NCBI GenBank assembly: GCA_902527635.1
Contig: CABZPS010000005.1
Coordinates: 1 to 52,821, forward strand
Source: an uncultured Pelagibacteraceae bacterium
GTDB taxonomy: Bacteria > Pseudomonadota > Alphaproteobacteria > Pelagibacterales > Pelagibacteraceae
Reading direction: 5' to 3'
DNA: 52,821 nt
Below, piece by piece: positions 45,996 to 52,821 of the stretch. Position 1 is the first letter of the stretch; each line of letters starts with the position of its first letter. The position numbers were made by a program, and so were the translations under genes. The notes under the pieces are model-generated. The model was not told the origin of the DNA and searched no databases. It was given only the letters and a program-made list of their open reading frames with translations.

Positions 45996-47102
45996 TTATT
46001 GCAATTTTGAAATGATCGCATCACCCATTTTAGATGTCGATATTTCTTTCATTCCCTTGGATTGGATATCTTTGGTTCTTAAACCATCATTTAAGACATC
46101 CTGAACAGCTTTTTCTAAGCCCTCTGCCTCTTTATCAAGGTCTAAGGAGTATCTTAAAGCCATTGCAAAGCTCAAAATTGTTGCTATTGGATTTGCTAGA
46201 CCTTTTCCTGCTATATCAGGTGCAGACCCATGAATAGGCTCATACATCGCTCTCATTTCTCCATCTTTATTTTTTGCACCTAATGAGGCTGAGGGTAAAA
46301 GTCCTAATGAACCTGTTAACATTGATGCTTGATCTGAAAGCATATCCCCAAAAAGATTATCTGTGACAATGACATCAAATTGTTTTGGGTTTCTAAGTAA
46401 CTGCATTGCACAATTGTCGGCAAGCATATGACTTAATTCCACATCTTTATATTCCTTTTCATGAAGTGCTTGAACCTCTTCTTTCCATAATTGCCCAGCC
46501 TCCATTACATTAGATTTTTCACAAGAAGTAACTTTATTTGATCTTTTTTTTGCTAAATCAAAAGCTACTCTTGCTACTCTTGTAATTTCACTACTTGTAT
46601 AAGTGTGGGTATTTATTCCTTTTCTTTCACCATTTTCAATTGGTTTAATACCTCTGGGTTCACCAAAATAAATTCCACCTGTCAACTCTCTCACAATCAT
46701 AATGTCTAATCCTGAGACAATCTCAGGTTTTAATGTAGATGCTTCGACTAATTGTTTGAAGCATATAGCAGGTCTTAAGTTTGCAAATAATTTTAATTCT
46801 TTTCTCAATTTTAAAAGTGCTCTCTCTGGTTTTTTTGAAAATTCAACATTATCCCATTTAGGTCCTCCAACTGCACCAAGCATCACAGCTTCACTTTCCA
46901 AGGCTTTATAAAAAACTTCATCAGTAATCGGTGTTCCATGTTTATCATAAGAACAACCTCCTGCTAAATCTTCATCAATTTCAAAATCTAAAGATTTCTT
47001 ATCATTGAACCAATTTATTATTTTCTTAACTTCACCAATAACTTCTGGTCCAATGCCATCTCCTGGCAATAAAAGGATTTTTCTTTTTTTAACTTTAATC
47101 AT
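45996..47102 (-). CDS. leuB: 3-isopropylmalate dehydrogenase
   Basis: [30 protein letters not shown] and [24 protein letters not shown]. Confidence 0.97.
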   Translation of the reverse strand: MIKVKKRKILLLPGDGIGPEVIGEVKKIINWFNDKKSLDFEIDEDLAGGCSYDKHGTPITDEVFYKALESEAVMLGAVGGPKWDNVEFSKKPERALLKLRKELKLFANLRPAICFKQLVEASTLKPEIVSGLDIMIVRELTGGIYFGEPRGIKPIENGERKGINTHTYTSSEITRVARVAFDLAKKRSNKVTSCEKSNVMEAGQLWKEEVQALHEKEYKDVELSHMLADNCAMQLLRNPKQFDVIVTDNLFGDMLSDQASMLTGSLGLLPSASLGAKNKDGEMRAMYEPIHGSAPDIAGKGLANPIATILSFAMALRYSLDLDKEAEGLEKAVQDVLNDGLRTKDIQSKGMKEISTSKMGDAIISKLQ

Positions 47103-47700
47103 TAAAGATCCAAGGCTTTTTACTTTTTAGATCTTTTTCAAAGTTTTCAATTTTTTCAGATTTCTTCAAAGATAAAGCTATGTCATCTAGTCCCTCTAAA
47201 AGACATTTTTTCTTAAACGGGTCGATTTTGAATTTAACTTTATTGTTTCCGTAAACAATTTTCTCATCATTGAGATCCACAAAAATTTCCTCTTTTCTGT
47301 TGGTATACTCTGATAACTCCTTTATTTTTTCATCATCAAGTGTAATTGGTAAAATTCCATTCTTAAAACAATTATTATGAAAAATATCTGCAAAACTTGT
47401 GCTTATAACACAAGTAATACCAAAATCTAATAATGCCCATGGTGCGTGCTCTCTTGATGAACCACACCCAAAATTTTTTCCTGCAATTAGAATTTTTGAA
47501 TTATTAAATGGATTTTTATTTAAAATGAAATCATTTATTTCTTTACCATCATCATCATATCTCATCTCAAAAAATAAATTTTTGCCCAATCCAGTTCTCT
47601 TAATTGTTTTAAGAAATTGTTTTGGAATAATCATATCTGTATCAATATTTACTATTGGTAAATATGCAGGAATACTTCTTAATGTGCTAAATTTTTGCAT
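47095..47700 (-). CDS. leuD: 3-isopropylmalate dehydratase small subunit
   Basis: [16 protein letters not shown] and [22 protein letters not shown]. Confidence 0.97.
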   Translation of the reverse strand: MQKFSTLRSIPAYLPIVNIDTDMIIPKQFLKTIKRTGLGKNLFFEMRYDDDGKEINDFILNKNPFNNSKILIAGKNFGCGSSREHAPWALLDFGITCVISTSFADIFHNNCFKNGILPITLDDEKIKELSEYTNRKEEIFVDLNDEKIVYGNNKVKFKIDPFKKKCLLEGLDDIALSLKKSEKIENFEKDLKSKKPWIFND

Positions 47701-49104
47701 TTAATTTTGATATTTTCTCACATCATCAAGACTTCCCGATATTGCTGCGGCTGCAGCCATTCCAGGACTAACTAAATGAGTTCTTCCTCCCCTTCCTTGT
47801 CTTCCTTCAAAATTCCTGTTTGAGGTAGAGGCACATCTTTCCTCAGGTTTCAACTTGTCTGCATTCATGGCTAAACACATTGAGCAACCTGGTTCTCTCC
47901 ATTCAAATCCTGAATTAACAAAGATTTTATCTAATCCTTCTTGTTCTGCCTGTTGTTTTACCAATCCAGATCCTGGAACTACCATTGCATGAACATGGGA
48001 AGCTATCTTTTTATCTTTTAAAATCTTTGCTGCTTCTCTTAGATCTTCAATTCTACCATTTGTGCAACTACCTATAAAAACCTTATCTATTTTGATATCT
48101 CTGGCTGACATATCGGGTTTAAGACCCATATATTTTAAGGATCTCTCTATGGAATTTTTACGGTCTTCGTCTTTTTCTTGACTTGGATTTGGAACTTTGC
48201 CATCAATTGTAATTACATCTTGTGGTGATGTTCCCCAGGTTATCATTGGTAATATTTCATTAGCCTGCAAACTTACTTCTTTATCAAAGCTTGCATCACC
48301 ATCGGTTTTTAAACTTTGCCAATGTTCTAAAGCTTTATTCCATTTTTCGCCCTTTGGTGACATTGGTTTACCCTCTAAGTATTTAAATATTTTTTCATCT
48401 GGTGCTATTAATCCAGCTCTTGCACCACCTTCTATTGTCATATTGCATATCGTCATTCTTTGTTCAACGCTTAACGATCTTATTAAATCACCTGCATATT
48501 CAAGAACACAACCTGTGCCACCTGCGGTTCCAATTTTTCCAATTATTTGTAAAATAACATCTTTTGAAGTAACACCTATTGGAAGTTTACCATTAACATT
48601 TATTCTAAAATTTTTTGCTTTTTTTTGAACTAGTGTTTGAGTTGCTAAAACATGTTCTACCTCTGAAGTTCCAATTCCAAAAGCTAAAGCACCAAATGCT
48701 CCATGGGTTGCGGTATGACTATCCCCACAGACAATAACTGTCCCGGGTTGCGTAAAACCCTGCTCTGGACCAGTTACATGAACAATACCTTGTCGCTTAT
48801 CATTCATGCCAAAAAGTTTAATACCAAATTCCTTGCAATTTTCCTCTAAGGTCTCTACCTGAATTTTAGAATCATGGTCTGAAATACCTTTTGATCTATC
48901 GGTTGTTGGCACATTATGGTCTGCTACAGCTAAAGTTAATTTTGGGTGCCTGACTTTTCGTTGAGTATTTCTAAGTCCCTCAAAAGCTTGTGGACTTGTA
49001 ACCTCATGGACTAAATGTCTATCAACAAATAATAATGCTGTTCCATCATCTTGTTGATGTACTAAATGGTCATTCCAAATTTTATCGTAAAGTGTATTAG
49101 GCAT
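47701..49104 (-). CDS. leuC: 3-isopropylmalate dehydratase large subunit
   Basis: [58 protein letters not shown] and [12 protein letters not shown]. Confidence 0.98.
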   Translation of the reverse strand: MPNTLYDKIWNDHLVHQQDDGTALLFVDRHLVHEVTSPQAFEGLRNTQRKVRHPKLTLAVADHNVPTTDRSKGISDHDSKIQVETLEENCKEFGIKLFGMNDKRQGIVHVTGPEQGFTQPGTVIVCGDSHTATHGAFGALAFGIGTSEVEHVLATQTLVQKKAKNFRINVNGKLPIGVTSKDVILQIIGKIGTAGGTGCVLEYAGDLIRSLSVEQRMTICNMTIEGGARAGLIAPDEKIFKYLEGKPMSPKGEKWNKALEHWQSLKTDGDASFDKEVSLQANEILPMITWGTSPQDVITIDGKVPNPSQEKDEDRKNSIERSLKYMGLKPDMSARDIKIDKVFIGSCTNGRIEDLREAAKILKDKKIASHVHAMVVPGSGLVKQQAEQEGLDKIFVNSGFEWREPGCSMCLAMNADKLKPEERCASTSNRNFEGRQGRGGRTHLVSPGMAAAAAISGSLDDVRKYQN

Positions 49105-49115
49105 TGAGAAAAAAA

Positions 49116-49691
49116 TTATTTTTTTTCTTGTAAATTTTCAAGCTTTTTTTCTGTACTAGTTTCGGCCTCAGAGGCATCTTTTTTAACTTCATTTTTTGAA
49201 GTTTCGTCTATTTTTGGCTCAACAGCTGGCGTAGCCTCTTTTTTAATTTCTGAAGTGTTTTCTTTTGTGATTGAAGCTAAATTTTCCTCAGTTACTGTTT
49301 CTGGTTTAACATCAACATCGATACCAATTTTTTTTCTAATTTTTTCGGCGATCCTTGCTGACTTCCCAGTTCTGTCTCTTAAATAATAAAGTTTTGCTCT
49401 TCTCACTTTTCCCGATCGGATTACTTTAATTGAGTCAATCACAGTTCCAAACAATGGAAATGTTCTCTCAACTCCCTCACCAAATGATATTTTTCTGACA
49501 GTAAATGAGGAGTTTAAGTCTCTACTTTTTTTAGCAATACATACTCCTTCAAAATACTGAATTCTTTCTTTTTTACCCTCTGTAATTCTTACACCAACCT
49601 TTACAACATCTCCTGGGAAAAATTCAGGTATCTTTTTTTCAGAGAGAATCTTTTTAACGTTGTTTTGGTTAATTTCTTCTATTGTTCTCAT
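49116..49691 (-). CDS. rplS: 50S ribosomal protein bL19 with long charged C-terminal tail
   Basis: [55 protein letters not shown]; likely start is the internal Met at 49691 (listed ORF to 49733 overlaps trmD). About 65-aa low-complexity K/E/T tail. Confidence 0.93.
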   Translation of the reverse strand: MRTIEEINQNNVKKILSEKKIPEFFPGDVVKVGVRITEGKKERIQYFEGVCIAKKSRDLNSSFTVRKISFGEGVERTFPLFGTVIDSIKVIRSGKVRRAKLYYLRDRTGKSARIAEKIRKKIGIDVDVKPETVTEENLASITKENTSEIKKEATPAVEPKIDETSKNEVKKDASEAETSTEKKLENLQEKK

Positions 49692-49717
49692 TTCAGTATT
49701 TATCAATTTAATCTTTC

Positions 49718-50395
49718 TTATATTTTTTGCCACAAATCTGGTCTTCGGTCGCGTGTTATAGCCTCAGATTGAGATAAACGCCAGTCTTTAATTTTATTGT
49801 GATCTCCAGATAATAACACTTTTGGTACTGCTTTTTCTTCCCATATTTGAGGTTTTGTGAACTGCGGATACTCTAAAAGGCCATTTTCAAAAGTTTCATC
49901 AGCTGGAGATTTATCATTTCCTAAAACTCCAGGTAAAAGCCTTAAAACGCTATCTAGAATAACCAAAGCTGCTGTTTCTCCTCCAGACAATACATAATCT
50001 CCAATGCTTACTTCCTCAATATTTCTAGTGCCTAAAACTCTTTCATCGACACCTTCAAACTGTCCACAAATCAAAGAAAATGATTTTTCTTTAGATAAAT
50101 CTTGTGCAAACTTTTGATCAAATCTTTTACCTTTTGGTGAAAGATAAAGAATTCTATCTCCCTTATTTACATTTTGATCAATAGAATTCGCCAAGACATC
50201 TGGTTTAATTAACATACCTGTCCCACCGCCGTAAGGAGTATCATCAACTGTTTTATGTTTATCTTGAGCAGAGTCTCTAATATTAATTACTTTTAAGCTC
50301 CACAACTTTTTAGTCATTGCCTTACCGTATATACCTTTGTTTAAAGGCCCGGGGAAAATATCTGGGTATAGTGTAAATACTTGGGCTTGCATCAT
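49718..50395 (-). CDS. trmD: tRNA (guanine-N1)-methyltransferase
   Basis: [45 protein letters not shown] and [21 protein letters not shown]. Confidence 0.97.
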   Translation of the reverse strand: MMQAQVFTLYPDIFPGPLNKGIYGKAMTKKLWSLKVINIRDSAQDKHKTVDDTPYGGGTGMLIKPDVLANSIDQNVNKGDRILYLSPKGKRFDQKFAQDLSKEKSFSLICGQFEGVDERVLGTRNIEEVSIGDYVLSGGETAALVILDSVLRLLPGVLGNDKSPADETFENGLLEYPQFTKPQIWEEKAVPKVLLSGDHNKIKDWRLSQSEAITRDRRPDLWQKI

Positions 50396-50409
50396 AAATA
50401 ATTTTTGTG

Positions 50410-50859
50410 TTATTTCTTTTCCTCTTTTTTAACTTCTGTTTTTGGAGCCTCTGCTTTTGGAGCTTCTGCTTTTGAAGCTTCTGCTTTTGAAGCTTCTTCT
50501 TTTTTAGCTTGTGTTTTCAGAGCTTCTTCTTTTTTAGCTTCGTCACTACCTTCTTTTTTTCGATCTTTTTTTGGTATAGCTTTCTGAGGATTATTTCCAT
50601 TTGCTGGCATAGGCATTAATTCATTTTCACCTAAAATCCTTGCTACTCTAGTTGTTGGTCGTGCGCCTTGACCCAACCAATACTTTATTCGTTCTGCTTC
50701 TAATCTAATTCTTTCCTTTTTTTCCTTCGGCAATAGTGGATTAAAAAATCCCACTTTTTCTATAAATCTACCATCCCTTGCAAAACGACTGTCTGCAACA
50801 ACCACTTTATAAACAGGTCTTTTCTTGGTCCCGCCTCTTGATAACCTTAACTTTAACAT
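50410..50859 (-). CDS. rpsP: 30S ribosomal protein bS16 with repetitive K/E/A tail
   Basis: [41 protein letters not shown]; tail [31 protein letters not shown]. Confidence 0.95.
   Translation of the reverse strand: MLKLRLSRGGTKKRPVYKVVVADSRFARDGRFIEKVGFFNPLLPKEKKERIRLEAERIKYWLGQGARPTTRVARILGENELMPMPANGNNPQKAIPKKDRKKEGSDEAKKEEALKTQAKKEEASKAEASKAEAPKAEAPKTEVKKEEKK
50444..50533 (-). repeat. Imperfect 15-nt tandem repeat (about 6 units) encoding the bS16 tail
   Basis: Units ggagcctctgctttt, ggagcttctgctttt, gaagcttctgctttt, gaagcttcttctttt, ttagcttgtgttttc, agagcttcttctttt (plus strand). Confidence 0.85.
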
Positions 50860-50873
50860 TCATTCTCCTTGTT

Positions 50874-52232
50874 TTATTTTAATTGATTGAATAATTCAGG
50901 AGGTATTCCTTTATCAGTCATACCTTTGAGATTACCCTTTGACATCTTTTTCATCATTTCAGACATCATTTTAAATTGTTTTAACAACTTATTGATAGTG
51001 GCTGGATCTGTCCCAGAACCATTAGCAATTCTTTTTTTTCTAGAACCATCAATTATCTTTGGATTCTCTCTCTCTTTTTTTGTCATAGACAATATTATAG
51101 CTTCATTCTTTGTAATAATACTCTCATCAATTCCAGCTGTATCCATTTGTGATTTAACTTTTGAAACACCAGGCATAAAAGACATGATGCCTTCTATTCC
51201 ACCCATTTTTTTCATTTGTCTTAGTTGTGCTAAATAATCTTCTATAGAAAATTGTCCCTTTTTTAAATTCTCTTCAGCCTTTTTAATATTTTCTTCCCCA
51301 AGGTCTTGCGCCGCTTTCTCTACTAGAGATACAATATCTCCCATACCTAAAATTCTATTAGCAATTCTATCTGGATGAAAAACTTCAAGATTATCAATTT
51401 TTTCTCCTATACCCAAAAATTTAATTGGGACTTGTGAAATGAATTTCATACTAACTGCAGCTCCACCTCTTGCATCACCATCAGCTCTGGTTAAAATTAT
51501 ACCAGAGAGATTTACAGTATTTTTAAATTCTTTTGCTACGGATGCTGCTACTTGACCAGTCAAAGAGTCAGCAACTAAAAAGGTTTCAGCAGGTTTAATT
51601 ATATTCTCGATTTGTTTAATTTCACTCATCATTTGCAAGTTTATTTGTGTTCTACCTGCTGTATCAAATAAAATAACATCTGCACCATTTAGATTTGCAG
51701 CACTAATTGCTCTTGAACAAATATCAACTGGTTGTTGCCCTTCAATTATTGGCAAAGTCAAAATATTATTTTGTTCACCTAAAGATTTTAATTGCTCCTG
51801 GGCGGCTGGCCTATAAATATCTAAACTCACCATCATAACTTTCTTTTTTTTGTTATTTTCCAAATATTTTGCAAGTTTAGCGGTAGTTGTAGTTTTACCA
51901 GAACCTTGTAAACCAACTATCATCATGGGCACTGGTGGTACAGCATTAAGATTTACATCATTATTTTTTTCACCTAATAAAGATACTAATTCGTCGTAAA
52001 CAATCTTAACAACCATATCGCCAGGAGATGTGGATCTAATGATTTCTTGTCCTAAAGCTTTAGGTTTAACTTTTTCAATAAACTCTTTTGCAACATCAAG
52101 TGATACATCAGCCTCTAATAAAGCTTGCCTAATGGCTCTCAGACCTTCGTCAACTTGACGCTCGTTAAGCGAAGGTGCCTTTTTTAAAGAGGAAAAGACT
52201 TCCTCAAATTTATTTGTTAAATTTTCAAACAT
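50874..52232 (-). CDS. ffh: Signal recognition particle protein Ffh
   Basis: MFENLTNKFEEVFSSLKKA start (listed ORF to 52259 begins upstream); GLQGSGKTTTTAKLAKYL, DTAGRTQINLQMM and methionine-rich M domain FKMMSEMMKKMSKG. Confidence 0.96.
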   Translation of the reverse strand: MFENLTNKFEEVFSSLKKAPSLNERQVDEGLRAIRQALLEADVSLDVAKEFIEKVKPKALGQEIIRSTSPGDMVVKIVYDELVSLLGEKNNDVNLNAVPPVPMMIVGLQGSGKTTTTAKLAKYLENNKKKKVMMVSLDIYRPAAQEQLKSLGEQNNILTLPIIEGQQPVDICSRAISAANLNGADVILFDTAGRTQINLQMMSEIKQIENIIKPAETFLVADSLTGQVAASVAKEFKNTVNLSGIILTRADGDARGGAAVSMKFISQVPIKFLGIGEKIDNLEVFHPDRIANRILGMGDIVSLVEKAAQDLGEENIKKAEENLKKGQFSIEDYLAQLRQMKKMGGIEGIMSFMPGVSKVKSQMDTAGIDESIITKNEAIILSMTKKERENPKIIDGSRKKRIANGSGTDPATINKLLKQFKMMSEMMKKMSKGNLKGMTDKGIPPELFNQLK

Positions 52233-52340
52233 ATTTATTTTATACAGCAGTAATCGCACTAGTGGGCGAACCCTCGCTGACTAGTGTCGATCTCTTTGTT
52301 TCCAAAGACACCACAAATTTAACGCTTTTGCGGAAACTGC
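52233..52340 (-). promoter_or_regulatory. Candidate structured 5' leader of ffh
   Basis: Minus-strand leader contains CTTTG-GAAA-CAAAG (5-bp stem, GNRA-type loop) flanked by GTGT/ACAC, followed by ATCGaCACTAGT...ACTAGTGCGAT enclosing either GCGA/TCGC or GGG-TTCG-CCC. Confidence 0.55.
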
Positions 52341-52393
52341 CACAAACTATAATAGAGGTTCAAAAAGTCAATAAATAAGTTAAATAACTATAT

Positions 52394-52821
52394 ATGGAGA
52401 TTAGAGCTTTTAAAATGGATGGGTTAGGTAATGATTTTGTCATAATTGATAATAGACAAAAGATTACCGATTTGACTAAAGATCAGATTATAAAAATTTG
52501 TGATAGAAATTTTATTGGTTGTGATCAATTAATATTTATTGAATCCAGCAAATCAAGTCATGCAAGTTTAAAATTTTTTAATTCCGATGGAGGTGAATCT
52601 GGCGCATGTGGAAATGGTACTAGATGTGTTGCAAAATTAATCTCTGAAGAGACAAAAGCTGAAAAAATCATTTTATCTACTTTAAATAGAAATTTAGAGT
52701 CAAAAATTTTAGATAAAAATCTTGTTACAACTGAAATTGGTAAAGCTAAATTACAATGGAACGAAATTCCTTTGTCAGAAAAATTAGATACTAAAAATTT
52801 AAATATTAAGATCACTGATTT
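52394..52821 (+). CDS. dapF: Diaminopimelate epimerase, 3'-truncated by window edge
   Basis: MEIRAFKMDGLGNDFVIIDNR... FFNSDGGESGACGNGTRCVA contains the catalytic Cys motif; not in the supplied ORF list because it runs off the end. Confidence 0.95.
   Translation, partial: MEIRAFKMDGLGNDFVIIDNRQKITDLTKDQIIKICDRNFIGCDQLIFIESSKSSHASLKFFNSDGGESGACGNGTRCVAKLISEETKAEKIILSTLNRNLESKILDKNLVTTEIGKAKLQWNEIPLSEKLDTKNLNIKITD

Noticed and set aside
48197-48628. 143-aa plus-strand ORF antisense to leuC
   Set aside because: Composition mirrors the reverse complement of conserved leuC; no independent start context or family features.
50444-50533. CRISPR-like repeat
   Set aside because: Direct 15-nt repeats without spacers, in frame within rpsP; no cas genes in the window.
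50405-50587. Plus-strand ORF with [14 protein letters not shown] repeats
   Set aside because: It is only the antisense reading of the rpsP 15-nt repeat tail.
52233-52393. SRP (4.5S) RNA gene next to ffh
   Set aside because: The GAAA-capped hairpin is suggestive, but the conserved SRP core (GGAA tetraloop with asymmetric loop, CAGG..CGGAAGGAAGCAG) is not present; treated as a structured leader instead.

Overview
The window is AT-rich and gene-dense, with SAR11/Pelagibacterales-like (alphaproteobacterial) gene content. It is almost entirely core metabolism and housekeeping: about 51 protein genes, and no rRNA, tRNA, CRISPR array or mobile element that I could recognise. Main blocks: (i) agmatine deiminase fragment, queuosine-precursor transporter, rpmB, pyrD, class I lysK; (ii) trkH, AmpG-like transporter, NlpC/P60 protein; (iii) tyrA-like and hisC, divergent from metX-metW-gloB, with a SAM-II riboswitch directly upstream of metX; (iv) rplU-rpmA-obgE-proB-proA-nadD-rsfS-ctpA-rppH; (v) the F1 ATP synthase operon atpHAGDC and priA; (vi) a lone sulfotransferase; (vii) a TCA-cycle block lpd-sucB-sucA-sucD-sucC-mdh-mmsA-sdhBADC; (viii) asd, then the DMSP demethylation genes dmdA-dmdB-dmdC; (ix) leuB-leuD-leuC, rplS-trmD-rpsP-ffh, and a divergent partial dapF. 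The observations most worth checking are: the SAM-II riboswitch with its aligned promoter; a structured element in the ffh leader; single-nucleotide homopolymer frameshifts in asd (A9) and dmdB (C8); inverted repeats at or next to all four near-zero-length convergent gene junctions; the missing rimM between rpsP and trmD; and the dmdABC locus. I found no convincing previously undescribed multi-gene system.
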